This document shows positions 53,300 through 62,538 of a stretch of DNA of 64,000 nt, piece after piece. Origin of the DNA: SHZI01 sp041396045 (lineage in GTDB: Bacteria; Pseudomonadota; Gammaproteobacteria; Steroidobacterales; GCA-2729495); assembly GCA_041396045.1 (NCBI GenBank), contig JAWKZI010000008.1, positions 65,049 to 129,048 of the forward strand, given 5' to 3'. Position numbers and translations under genes: made by a program. Under the pieces are notes generated by a model. The model did no database searches and was not told the origin of the DNA. It saw nothing but the letters and a program-made list of their open reading frames with translations. Every line of letters begins with the position of its first letter. Within the stretch, counting starts at the first letter, position 1.

Positions 53300-54272
53300 C
53301 TGTCTCGCTGAAGGCGTTGACCAGGAAGTCGTCGGACCAGGTCCGCAGCCTGAAGTCGCCCAGATAACCGCAATGGCCACCCCAGCGCGTCCGGCGTACC
53401 GTCAGTGCCGGCGACCTGGCAAGCCTGTCTGCCGTGGCAACCGGAACCACCGGATCATCGTCGGCCAGCAGGATGTCGGACGGCACGTTGAGCGTGGACA
53501 GGCGGTCACCGGTAAGAGAGTAACCATCCAGATAGGATTTGAGATCCGGAAACTCCGTGTACTGGGCCACGAAGTATTCAGTCATGGCACGCAGCCTGGT
53601 GAAGCGCGCCAGCGAGCCGAACGTGTAGTCAGCCGGAAAGGCTTCTGCCTTGCGCTCCAGCGACCGGCGCCACTTGCCCAGGTAGTAGCGACGATAAATC
53701 GCCAACCCGGAGTCCAGCGCAATCATTGTTTCCTCCGGCTCCAGCACCGGACAGATCGCTGCGACTCGAGCGAGACGCAACGATGGAGTGGCAACGGTTG
53801 CTATGCGCAGCGCGAAATTGCCTCCCAGCGAATACCCCGCGAGATACAAAGCTTCATCTGGATACTGGTCGGCCACCCAGCGCGTCGCATCCACCATTTC
53901 TGCCAGACGGCACGAATGAAAAATCTCGCGATTCAGATGGTGAGTGTTGCCGTGGTCGCGCATGTTGATCCGGACGATGCGAAAGCCGGCACGCCACAGA
54001 CGGTCGGCGGCGGACACAACGTGAAGTGACCGGGAACTGCCCTCCCAGCCGTGCAGGAGAATCACCACGCGACCATTGGGCTGCGGATTCGCCGTGTGCT
54101 GCGCCAACAGTCGAACGCCACCACCGCACTCGACAATGCGGTCTTCAGACGCAGCGATCAGATTCTGCGCATCGGCAAAAACCCGTCGCCGCCGCCACGC
54201 GCTGTTGGCCAGCGCTGCCTGAATGTCTGCATGCCGCAACATTCGTGGCGGCGTATAAGCGACGACTTCCAT
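53289..54272 (-). CDS. YheT/EMB8-type alpha/beta hydrolase
   Basis: 327 residues. It shows VVILLHGWEGSSRS with the oxyanion Gly, the nucleophile GYSLGGNFALR (Ser), the DDDPVVPV Asp region and the His in WGGHCGYLGDF, which is a YheT hallmark. Members are esterases or lipases of unknown physiological substrate. It converges on the DUF2845 gene with an 11-bp overlap of stops. Confidence 0.92.
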   Translation of the reverse strand: MEVVAYTPPRMLRHADIQAALANSAWRRRRVFADAQNLIAASEDRIVECGGGVRLLAQHTANPQPNGRVVILLHGWEGSSRSLHVVSAADRLWRAGFRIVRINMRDHGNTHHLNREIFHSCRLAEMVDATRWVADQYPDEALYLAGYSLGGNFALRIATVATPSLRLARVAAICPVLEPEETMIALDSGLAIYRRYYLGKWRRSLERKAEAFPADYTFGSLARFTRLRAMTEYFVAQYTEFPDLKSYLDGYSLTGDRLSTLNVPSDILLADDDPVVPVATADRLARSPALTVRRTRWGGHCGYLGDFRLRTWSDDFLVNAFSETATA

Positions 54273-54311
54273 ATCGGTACTCGAAACCCTGTATCGCGGC
54301 TGCAGCCGCCC

Positions 54312-55643
54312 CTACGATCCGCGATCCGGCGGATCGGCAACCAGTTGAACCTCAACCCGCTGATTCTGGCGGGCCACGGCATTCCATTCGCCCGCCTTGA
54401 GGTCATCGCTCAGCACCGGATAAGGCACCAATGGTTGTGCGCGACCCATCGGGTCCAGATCGACGCGAATCGGCCCCCCAGCCAACGTCAGTTCCGACAG
54501 ATAGTTCGCAAAAGCAACGGATTGCCGCGCGGACTCGGCCCGGGATTCTTCAGGCGGCAGACCGATCCGGTCGCAGCTTGTGGCCGGCAGGGCGTCGGGC
54601 GCCGGCCTCCAATCCTGCTCCGCCGTCCTCTGCATGCAAAAATCACCAACGTGGGATTTGAGTCGTACGATGCCGCGAAAATCTATGGCCCGCAGACGCT
54701 CAATCAGACCACGCAGCTTTTCGAGTTGCTCATCGCCAAATGGCAGGGTTTCCGGTGGATAAGTGGCGCCCTGATTCAGGCTCCACTCCAGTGCGGCAGC
54801 AACGCCAGCCGAGCGGTTCGACTCACCGGCGATGGCCCGGTCAAGCTCGAGCTTCGCGTTGCCGGCTTCCGCAACATCATTGGCCCGACGTGCATTCAAG
54901 GCGGACAACAAGCCAATATTCTGCTGGGCAACGGCTCGCCACCGGGCTTCAGAATCCAGATGCAGCCAGAGAAATGTGGCGGCAACAACGGCCAATGTCG
55001 CGATCAGCGCACCAGCCGGCCAGAACGACAGGCGGTGGCCACGCTCGGCCTGTGCCGACTCTGTACTGCTGCGACCGTCAGGTAGCCGCTCACCCAGAAC
55101 ACGGCTGATCGTGGATTCGAGGTCGTCACGCAATGCACGGTTGTAGTCGGTCAGCATCTCCTGTAGCCAGCGATGCAGATCCGACCAGTCCGCCGGCGAA
55201 TTCACCGACTCCACGCCCGGGAGGCCCGGCAGGTCGCTGGCCCGGCGGGCCGGAACCACGGGTTGCTCGCCCGGCAGGAGGTGCAGGGACCGCAAGACCT
55301 CGCGGACCTCCACCGGCTTGATCTGCTTGGGCAAAACGCCGACAGCGCCCAGCGCTCGCGCCTGCCCCACATACAACTCACCGGACTGCGAGGTGTACAT
55401 CATTACCGGAATCGTGGCCGTCGCCGGGTTCTCCTTGATAGCCTTTACCGCCTGAAAGCCATCCATGCCGGGCATCATGTGATCCATGAAAATCACGTCC
55501 GGTCGATGAGCAGTCAGGAACTGGAGCGCCGCTTCGGCTGACTCTGCGGTTTCCACCCGGAGTTCGTGATCGACGAGCATGCGCCGTAACGCCTCGCGGG
55601 CGGTCCGTGAATCGTCAACGATGAGAGCGCTCTTCTGGGCCAC
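54312..55643 (-). CDS. CheY-like receiver fused to a membrane segment and a C-terminal OmpA-like domain
   Basis: 443 residues. The N-terminal receiver has the acidic pair DD (9-10 or so, LIVDDSR), the phosphoacceptor Asp in VIFMDHMMPGMDG and K of LPKQIKP. About 90 residues of linker follow, then one membrane helix (about 208-226, ALIATLAVVAATFLWL) and a C-terminal part of about 210 residues. The last stretch (ARQNQRVEVQLV) resembles the NxRVE motif of OmpA/MotB peptidoglycan-binding domains. A response regulator joined to an envelope domain is unusual: phosphorylation could signal outward. It is divergent from a PAS-AGDEF-EAL gene. Confidence 0.78.
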   Translation of the reverse strand: MAQKSALIVDDSRTAREALRRMLVDHELRVETAESAEAALQFLTAHRPDVIFMDHMMPGMDGFQAVKAIKENPATATIPVMMYTSQSGELYVGQARALGAVGVLPKQIKPVEVREVLRSLHLLPGEQPVVPARRASDLPGLPGVESVNSPADWSDLHRWLQEMLTDYNRALRDDLESTISRVLGERLPDGRSSTESAQAERGHRLSFWPAGALIATLAVVAATFLWLHLDSEARWRAVAQQNIGLLSALNARRANDVAEAGNAKLELDRAIAGESNRSAGVAAALEWSLNQGATYPPETLPFGDEQLEKLRGLIERLRAIDFRGIVRLKSHVGDFCMQRTAEQDWRPAPDALPATSCDRIGLPPEESRAESARQSVAFANYLSELTLAGGPIRVDLDPMGRAQPLVPYPVLSDDLKAGEWNAVARQNQRVEVQLVADPPDRGS

Positions 55644-55748
55644 GCCGGCATTCTAAACCGGGCCTGCAAGCGAATATCGGACGCAGGCCGCTTGTTCGGG
55701 CCCGCGTCGGTCGTCATGCTAGGGGCGGGCGAGGGCTGAAAAACAACA

Positions 55749-57719
55749 ATGCAAACCCTCTGGCAATCTGATGCAGGGCTGGCGACACTGACCGGGCTAC
55801 TGCTTGCCGGCCTGGCGCTGCTAGTGGTGCTGGTGGTAGTTGCCCTGCGGCTACGAGCCTTACAGGCACGGAATCGGCGTGCCATCCTGGATCTGACCGC
55901 TGCTGCAGACACTCTCGCACAGGGGAACCTGACAACCGAAATCACCACAGCCGAGGCGGGCGACATCGGCGGCCTCGCCAATGCCCTGGACCGCCTGCGC
56001 CTGGGTTTGAGCTCTGCGGCCAGTTCGCGGGCCTATCTGAGTCAGGTCATCTCCAGCATCAGTGATGCGGTACTGCTGACGCGGCCGGACGGCACCATCT
56101 CCCAGATCAATCCGGCGGCTGAACGGTTGCTTGGCCAGACCGCGGCGGAGCTGCGTGGCCAGCCGCTGTTGAATCTGGTGGCAGCCTCCCAGCGAGCTTC
56201 CTTTCGATTGGCGGAAGTCAGTGGCCGTACCCGCGAAGTCTCACTGGTCAATTCAGCCGGGGTGGAGCTGCCGGTTTCCTACACCTGCGCCGAGATCTCC
56301 GCAGAGGATCCGGCCTTGCGCGGCTACGTAATCACGGCCCGGAACATCAGCGAACGCAAGGTGGCGGAACAGCGGATCCGTTACCTGGCGCGCATCGATG
56401 CACTGACCAAGGTACCGAACCGGATGCAGTTTCAGCACCTGCTGCAACGCGCGCTCGCCCGGGCACGACGCGGCGAGCACCGGCTGGCGCTCATCTATCT
56501 GGATATCGACAAATTCAAGGAGATCAACGACACCTACGGACACACTGCCGGCGATCTTTGTCTGGAGACGCTGACCGACCGGTTGCGGCGTCTGCTGCCG
56601 GAATCAGCCGTGATTGGCCGACTGGCCGGCGACGAGTTCGGCGTGGTGCTCGACCATCTGGATCCGTCGAGAAATCTTCGCGCCGAGGTTGTGGCCACGA
56701 CCCGCCTGCTGCAGGAATCGATAACGGAGCCGCTGTATTTCCAGGGCCATCAGCTCTACATGAGTGCGAGCGCCGGGATCGCGCTGTACCCCTCGGATGG
56801 CAATAACGTCATCGACCTGATCCGTAACGCCGACGCCGCGCTGTACAAGGCCAAACGCCAGGGCGGCGGCGCGCTTGATGTCTATCACGCCGACATGAAT
56901 GCCGCGGCGGTCGAGCGCCTGATGATGAAGAGCCGGCTGCGCAAGGCTTTCGAGAAGAATGAACTGCGGGTGCATTACCAGCCAAAAATTGACCTGCGTG
57001 ACGGGTCGATTGCCGGCGCCGAAGCACTGGTGCGCTGGGAACTCACCGACCGGGGTATCGTGCTGCCATCCGAATTCATACCTCTGGCTGAGGAAAGCAA
57101 CCTGATCCTGCAGATCGGCGAGTGGGTACTTAATCGTGTGTGCACGGACATTGCCGGGTGGAAGCGCACACCGGTGAAGCCTGGCCGGATATCGGTGAAT
57201 CTGTCCTTGCGCCAGTTAAAGCAGCGTAATTTCATCAGCCGCGTGCAGGCGATTTATGGCACGCATGGCGTCACACCCGATGGTCTGGAGCTGGAGATCA
57301 CCGAATCCACCCTGATGGAAGACCCGAAGCGGACCATCCGGCTGCTGGATGAACTGCACGAGATGGGGCTACGCCTTGCAATTGATGACTTTGGCACCGG
57401 CTACTCGTCCCTGAGTGCGCTGCAGCAGTTTCCGATTTCCACGCTCAAGATCGATCAGTCGTTTGTCCGCAGGGTCACTGCAGACCATGACCAGGCAACC
57501 ATCGTCGCCATGATTATCGAAATGGGCCACAGCCTGAAGCTGAATGTGGTGGCAGAAGGCGTCGAGTCCGAGGATCAGCTACGCTTCCTGCGGGCACTGA
57601 ACTGCGACTACGCGCAGGGCATGTTGTTTGGCCGGGCCATGGCTGCCGACGACTTCCAGGATCTGCTGCTCGACAACAGCGGCGGCGGCCGTTACCGCCC
57701 GCTGTTCACCCGCCGCTGA
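55749..57719 (+). CDS. PAS-GGDEF-EAL membrane protein with degenerate AGDEF
   Basis: 656 residues. One N-terminal membrane helix (about 15-35) is followed by a HAMP-like linker, a PAS domain (about 95-205), GGDEF and EAL domains. The cyclase signature reads R-L-A-G-D-E-F, so the first Gly is Ala; activity may be weak but such variants can be active. The EAL domain is complete: AEALVRW, the ELEITESTLM and DDFGTGYSSL stretches, KIDQSFVR and the EGVES motif, so c-di-GMP hydrolysis is likely. It starts 105 bp from the divergent receiver gene, suggesting one signalling unit. Confidence 0.93.
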   Translation: MQTLWQSDAGLATLTGLLLAGLALLVVLVVVALRLRALQARNRRAILDLTAAADTLAQGNLTTEITTAEAGDIGGLANALDRLRLGLSSAASSRAYLSQVISSISDAVLLTRPDGTISQINPAAERLLGQTAAELRGQPLLNLVAASQRASFRLAEVSGRTREVSLVNSAGVELPVSYTCAEISAEDPALRGYVITARNISERKVAEQRIRYLARIDALTKVPNRMQFQHLLQRALARARRGEHRLALIYLDIDKFKEINDTYGHTAGDLCLETLTDRLRRLLPESAVIGRLAGDEFGVVLDHLDPSRNLRAEVVATTRLLQESITEPLYFQGHQLYMSASAGIALYPSDGNNVIDLIRNADAALYKAKRQGGGALDVYHADMNAAAVERLMMKSRLRKAFEKNELRVHYQPKIDLRDGSIAGAEALVRWELTDRGIVLPSEFIPLAEESNLILQIGEWVLNRVCTDIAGWKRTPVKPGRISVNLSLRQLKQRNFISRVQAIYGTHGVTPDGLELEITESTLMEDPKRTIRLLDELHEMGLRLAIDDFGTGYSSLSALQQFPISTLKIDQSFVRRVTADHDQATIVAMIIEMGHSLKLNVVAEGVESEDQLRFLRALNCDYAQGMLFGRAMAADDFQDLLLDNSGGGRYRPLFTRR

Positions 57720-57822
57720 ATTTAGGGGCTGACCCGGTGGGCGGCGTTCGGTCATAATTTGTCTGTATCTGCTTATTTGAGTATCTATCTACTTGAGCCT
57801 CGGCCATTCAGGAGTACCGCCC

Positions 57823-58167
57823 ATGCGCATACCAACGCTACTCGCTCTTATGACCTTGACGTTCGGCTTCGCGACCGCGTCCGACGCAGCCTGTGATTAT
57901 CCGAGCCAGGTAAAGATTCCACCCGGCAAGACGGCCACTGAAGCCGAAATAACCGCCACCAGTGCGACCGTCAAGAAGTACCTTGCCGATCTGGATGCCT
58001 ACATGAAGTGTATAGATGCCGAGTCAGCCGCCGTGCCCGTCGAAGAACAAACCGACGAAAGCAAAGCCTTGCACGTGAAGCGTTACAACGCCGCGGTAGA
58101 TGCCATGGAAGCCGCAGCCGCCGCATTCAATACTGAATTACGTGCCTACAAGGCTGCTCATCCCTGA
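57823..58167 (+). CDS. Small secreted alpha-helical protein, unknown
   Basis: 114 residues from ATG 57823. A signal peptide (LLALMTLTFGFATASDA) is followed by an alanine- and lysine-rich helical domain with two Cys (ACDYPSQ and MKCIDAE) that could form one disulfide. No domain is recognised. It is a single gene between the GGDEF-EAL gene and mdh. Confidence 0.72.
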   Translation: MRIPTLLALMTLTFGFATASDAACDYPSQVKIPPGKTATEAEITATSATVKKYLADLDAYMKCIDAESAAVPVEEQTDESKALHVKRYNAAVDAMEAAAAAFNTELRAYKAAHP

Positions 58168-58282
58168 TTTGAGAGGCCTGGATCAGGATCCGTAGTCCCG
58201 CAGGTCGCGGCTGTCCAGAGCCGCGGCTCACGCTGACACGGTTGCCACTTAATCAATCTCCCTAATCTGCTAAGGACGTCCC

Positions 58283-59260
58283 ATGACCAAAGCCGCGAGA
58301 GTCACGATTACCGGTGCTGCCGGCCAGATTGGCTACCAGTTGGCCTTCCGGATCGCTTCCGGCCAGTTGCTCGGCCCCAACCAGCCCGTGATCCTCCAGC
58401 TTCTGGAAATTACACCGGCGCTGGGCGCTCTTCAGGGCGTCGTGATGGAACTGGAGGACTGCGCCTTCCCTACATTGCAGGGTGTGGTGGCCACCGATAA
58501 CGCCGACGTGGCCTTCAAGGACACCGACTACGCGCTGCTGGTAGGTGCCAAGCCGCGGGGGCCCGGTATGGAGCGGGCCGATCTGTTGCGTGACAACGCA
58601 AAGATTTTCACGGGACAGGGCAAGGCACTGGACGCGCATGCCAGCCGCAATGTGAAGGTTCTCGTGGTCGGCAACCCGGCCAATACCAATGCCCTGATTG
58701 CCCAGAGCAATGCACCCAGCCTGAATGCCGCCAACTTCACGGCCATGACGCGGCTTGATCACAACCGGGCGCTGGCTCAGCTCGCGGCAAAAACCGGCAC
58801 CCATGTGAACGAGATCAGTCGTCTGACGATCTGGGGCAACCATTCAGCAACACAGTATCCCGATATCAGCCACGCCCTGGTCAACGAGCGGCGGGCGAGT
58901 GAGATGGTTGACGCCAAATGGATCAAGGATGCCTTCATTCCAACTGTGCAACAGCGCGGTGCAGCGATCATCAAGGCTCGTGGCCTGTCCAGTGCGGCAT
59001 CGGCTGCGTCGGCTGCGATCGACCATATTCGCGACTGGGCCCTCGGCACGCCGGGTGACGACTGGGTGAGCATGGCTGTGCCGTCTGATGGCAGCTATGG
59101 CATCAAGGAAGGGATCATCTACTCGTATCCTGTGCGCTGCGCAAAAGGCAAATACGAAATCGTCGAAGGGCTCGCAATCAGCGACTTCAGCCGGGAACGG
59201 ATGAAGGCCACCGAAGACGAGTTGCGCCAGGAACGCGACGCCATCGCCGCCCTCCTGTAG
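58283..59260 (+). CDS. mdh: Malate dehydrogenase
   Basis: 325 residues. The NAD-binding GAAGQIGYQL motif, substrate Arg motif GAKPRGPGMERADLL, the catalytic Asp and the catalytic His in TIWGNHSATQYPD identify the cytosolic-type (type 2) malate dehydrogenase of many proteobacteria. It oxidises malate to oxaloacetate in the TCA cycle. AAGGACG lies about 10 nt before ATG. A hairpin follows the stop. Confidence 0.96.
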   Translation: MTKAARVTITGAAGQIGYQLAFRIASGQLLGPNQPVILQLLEITPALGALQGVVMELEDCAFPTLQGVVATDNADVAFKDTDYALLVGAKPRGPGMERADLLRDNAKIFTGQGKALDAHASRNVKVLVVGNPANTNALIAQSNAPSLNAANFTAMTRLDHNRALAQLAAKTGTHVNEISRLTIWGNHSATQYPDISHALVNERRASEMVDAKWIKDAFIPTVQQRGAAIIKARGLSSAASAASAAIDHIRDWALGTPGDDWVSMAVPSDGSYGIKEGIIYSYPVRCAKGKYEIVEGLAISDFSRERMKATEDELRQERDAIAALL

Positions 59261-59277
59261 AAGGCGGCTATCTTCCT

Positions 59278-59306
59278 CCTGGCCCGCGATACCGGGGCGG
59301 GCCAGG
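59278..59306 (+). terminator. Stem-loop after mdh
   Basis: CCTGGCCCGC (59278-59287) pairs perfectly with GCGGGCCAGG (59297-59306) around a 9-nt loop, 18 bp after the mdh stop. A second GC-rich hairpin follows. No T-tract is present, so a Rho-independent role is only plausible. Confidence 0.45.
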
Positions 59307-59413
59307 TTGACGGGGGCCGCCCCCGGCATCGCTGCATCGGAGCAATAACACCAGCTGGAGTCGTATCCGCGGCCGCTGGTTATAGTCAGCAGTCATTCGC
59401 TAGAGATCTGGCC

Positions 59414-61903
59414 ATGGTTGATTTCCTGATCTGGCTGCTTTGGGGCCTGGCGCTGGCCGCGGTCGGCGTGATCCTGGCCTACCGGCGCACCGACCTGCCG
59501 ACCTCGACCCTGGTGCTGGGGCTGGCGCTCATCGTCTATTCGCTGTTCGGCACTGGCTGGCTGGTCTTCAAGCTGGTGCTCTGGGTGCTGTTTGCCGGCC
59601 TGGTGGTCCTGAACTCGGTCAATTTCCGCCCGGGGCGGCTCACCCTGCCCCTGCTCCGCTTTTACCGGACTGTCGTTCCGTCGCTGTCCGATACGGAAAG
59701 GGAGGCTCTGGAGGCAGGCACAGTGGGCTGGGACGGCGAGTTGTTCTCCGGCCTGCCCGACTGGAGCCGACTGATGGCGCTACCGCCGCCGCAACTGACT
59801 GCCGAGGAGCAGGCCTTTCTGGATGGCCCCACCGCAGAACTGTGCCGTCTTTCCGACGACTGGGAGATCACCCACGAACTGGCGGATATGCCACCCAGGG
59901 TCTGGGCCTATATCAAACAACAGCGCTTCTTCGCGATGATCATTCCGAAGCGCTACGGGGGTCTGGAGTTTTCGCCCGATTGCCCGTGGCTGCCGTGCTG
60001 GCAAAGCTGGCAAGCCGGGGCACCACGGTGTCGTCCACTGTGGGCGTACCCAATTCACTGGGTCCGGCAGAACTGCTGCTGCATTACGGCACCGAGGAGC
60101 AGCGTGAGTACTACCTGCCTCGCCTGGCCGCCGGTGACGAAATTCCCTGTTTTTGCGCTCACCCCCCGCGTCGGGTCCGATGCGGCGTCGATTCCCGATA
60201 GCGGCATCGTGTGCCGCGGCGAGTGGCAGGGCGAGGAAATCATCGGTATCCGCCTGAACTGGGACAAGCGCTACATCACGCTGGCGCCGATCGCGACCGT
60301 CCTCGGGCTGGCGTTCAAGCTGTACGACCCCGACCACCTGATTGGTGAAGAGAAGGAACGCGGCATCACCGCAGCGTTGATCCCGGTCAATACACCGGGT
60401 GTGGAAATCGGGCGCCGTCACTTTCCACTGAATATCCCGTTCCAGAACGGCCCAACGCGCGGCCGCGATGTCTTCGTTCCACTGGACACGATCATCGGTG
60501 GGCCGGAACGGGCCGGGCAGGGCTGGAAAATGCTGGTCGAGCAATTGTCTGCCGGTCGGGGCATTACGCTGCCATCGAGTGCGATGGGTGGCGCCAAGGC
60601 CGTGGTTCACGCCACGGGCGCCTATTCCCGACTCCGCAAACAGTTCAATTTGCCGGTGTGCGAGTTTGAGGGCGTCGGTGAGGCCCTGGCACGCATTGCC
60701 GGTTACACCTACATCATCAACGCCGGCATGACGGTGACCGCCACGGCGATCGCCCGCGGCGAGAAACCATCCGTACCCTCTGCGGTTCTGAAATATCACT
60801 GCACGGAGTTGGCCCGGAAAATCGTCAACGATGCCATGGACGTCCATGGCGGCAAGGGCATCATGATGGGTCCGTCCAACTACCTGGCCCGGGGCTACCA
60901 GGGGATACCCATTGCCATTACCGTAGAGGGCGCCAATATCCTGACGCGCAGCCTGATCATCTTCGGCCAGGGCGCAATCCGCTGTCACCCCTTTGTGCTG
61001 AAGGAAATGGAAGCCGCCAAGGACCCGGACTTTTCCCGTGGCTTGCGCGATTTCGACCGTTACCTCTTCGCGCACATCGGCTATGCCATCAGCAATGCCG
61101 CTCGCTCATTTGTGCTCGCGCTGACCAATGCCGAAGTCGGCAGTACGCCTGTAGATGGCCCCACGGCCCGCTACTTCCAGCACGTCAATCGCTACAGCGC
61201 TGCTTTCGCGCTGGCCGCGGACGTATCGATGCTGGTACTTGGCGGCAAGCTGAAGCGCAAGGAAATGCTGTCGGCGCGGCTGGGCGATGTATTCAGCAGC
61301 ATGTATCTGGCCAGCATGGTGCTGAAGCACTTCGATAATCAGGGGCGTCCGGAAGGCGATCTGCCTTTGGTGGAATGGGCCTGTCGCACGCTCCTGTACC
61401 AGGCACAGGAGCAACTGCATGGCTTCCTGCGTAATTTTCCCAATCGGCTGGTGGCGGCTTTGCTGCGGGTGTGCATCTTTCCACGCGGCCGGATGTACTC
61501 CGCGCCATCTGATGACCTGGGCCTCGAACTCGTTGCCTTGATCACCCGGCCCACCGAAACCCGTACGCGGCTATGCGAGGGGATTTATGCCGCCGACCAT
61601 CGTGGTTCACCGCTGGGACAGCTACAGACAACTCTGGAAATGGCCGAGCGCCTGGCGCCAGTCGAGTCACGAATCCGGGATGCCGTACGCGCCGAACTGC
61701 TGAAGCCAGGCGAAGTACACGAGCTCATTGATCAAGCCCGTGACCGCGGCGTGATCACCGCAGATGAAGCGCGCCAGATGCATGAGCTGGACAAGGCGGT
61801 TATGGCCATCGTCAATGTGGACGACTTCGATCCCTCAGAGTTGCCGCGGGTCGTGAAGCCGGCACAGCTGCCAGTTCATGACACCGCGGGAGCGGTCGGT
61901 TAG
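59414..61903 (+). CDS. fadE: Large FadE-type acyl-CoA dehydrogenase, frame-disrupted
   Basis: 829 residues as read, near the 814 of E. coli FadE. Two N-terminal membrane helices (about 5-60) precede the acyl-CoA dehydrogenase domain and the DUF1974 C-terminus. Between about 59975 and 60155 the true frame is shifted by one: homology (KLASRGTTVSSTVGVPNSL, then YGTEEQREYYLPRLAAGDE) lies in the neighbouring frame, then returns at ALTPRVGSDA. One cause is an extra T in a five-T run near 60150. The flavoprotein starts beta-oxidation of long-chain acyl-CoA. Compensating indels suggest base miscalls. Confidence 0.85.
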   Translation: MVDFLIWLLWGLALAAVGVILAYRRTDLPTSTLVLGLALIVYSLFGTGWLVFKLVLWVLFAGLVVLNSVNFRPGRLTLPLLRFYRTVVPSLSDTEREALEAGTVGWDGELFSGLPDWSRLMALPPPQLTAEEQAFLDGPTAELCRLSDDWEITHELADMPPRVWAYIKQQRFFAMIIPKRYGGLEFSPDCPWLPCWQSWQAGAPRCRPLWAYPIHWVRQNCCCITAPRSSVSTTCLAWPPVTKFPVFALTPRVGSDAASIPDSGIVCRGEWQGEEIIGIRLNWDKRYITLAPIATVLGLAFKLYDPDHLIGEEKERGITAALIPVNTPGVEIGRRHFPLNIPFQNGPTRGRDVFVPLDTIIGGPERAGQGWKMLVEQLSAGRGITLPSSAMGGAKAVVHATGAYSRLRKQFNLPVCEFEGVGEALARIAGYTYIINAGMTVTATAIARGEKPSVPSAVLKYHCTELARKIVNDAMDVHGGKGIMMGPSNYLARGYQGIPIAITVEGANILTRSLIIFGQGAIRCHPFVLKEMEAAKDPDFSRGLRDFDRYLFAHIGYAISNAARSFVLALTNAEVGSTPVDGPTARYFQHVNRYSAAFALAADVSMLVLGGKLKRKEMLSARLGDVFSSMYLASMVLKHFDNQGRPEGDLPLVEWACRTLLYQAQEQLHGFLRNFPNRLVAALLRVCIFPRGRMYSAPSDDLGLELVALITRPTETRTRLCEGIYAADHRGSPLGQLQTTLEMAERLAPVESRIRDAVRAELLKPGEVHELIDQARDRGVITADEARQMHELDKAVMAIVNVDDFDPSELPRVVKPAQLPVHDTAGAVG

Positions 61904-61912
61904 TATCTGTGC

Positions 61913-62428
61913 ATGAAACTACACTCACTGTACATCGCACTCTTCGCTGCAACCGCTTTAGGGCTGTCTGCCTGCGGTCAGCCCAAGCCGGCTGCCAGCA
62001 ACGCGCCAGAGTCGGCTGAAACACCAGCCAACCCCTCGTCTGAGGCTCCGGTTGCCACGGCACCGGCATTGCCCAGAACGCCGGCACCCGCCGGTGCATC
62101 GGTGTCGATCCTGAGCCCGCGCAACGGCGACGAAGTCACTTCGCCCGTGAAAGTGGTCTTCGATATCCAGGGCATGGTGCTGGCACCCGCCGGCGACCCA
62201 ACTCCGGATTCCGGGCATCACCATCTGCTTATTGACACGCCGCTGCCGGATCTCTCCCAACCGATACCCGCAGACGACCAACATATCCATTTCGGCAAAG
62301 CGCAAACAGAGGCGGAAGTGACCCTGACACCAGGCACTCATACGCTGCAGCTTCTGCTCGGCGACACCCATCACGTCCCTCACAACCCGCCAGTCATGTC
62401 CACGCCAATCACGATCACCGTGAAGTGA
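61913..62428 (+). CDS. DUF4399 lipoprotein
   Basis: 171 residues. A signal peptide with lipobox L-S-A-C (LGLSACGQP) is followed by a Pro/Ala-rich linker and a C-terminal DUF4399 domain: SPRNGDEVTSPVKVVFDIQGM, GHHHLLIDT, IHFGKAQTEAEVTL and LLLGDTHHVPH, all His-rich and possibly metal-binding. It is anchored in the envelope. It starts 9 bp after the acyl-CoA dehydrogenase, so co-transcription is likely. Role unknown. Confidence 0.88.
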   Translation: MKLHSLYIALFAATALGLSACGQPKPAASNAPESAETPANPSSEAPVATAPALPRTPAPAGASVSILSPRNGDEVTSPVKVVFDIQGMVLAPAGDPTPDSGHHHLLIDTPLPDLSQPIPADDQHIHFGKAQTEAEVTLTPGTHTLQLLLGDTHHVPHNPPVMSTPITITVK

Positions 62429-62538
62429 TCGTGCGGTAATAGTCGCGCGGATGTGAATGACCTGAGATTTCATGCAGCGAGAATGACGGCAGCGTTGGTG
62501 GGCTGAGGACGCCGCCACCGGCTCCCGATGGCAGGCCC

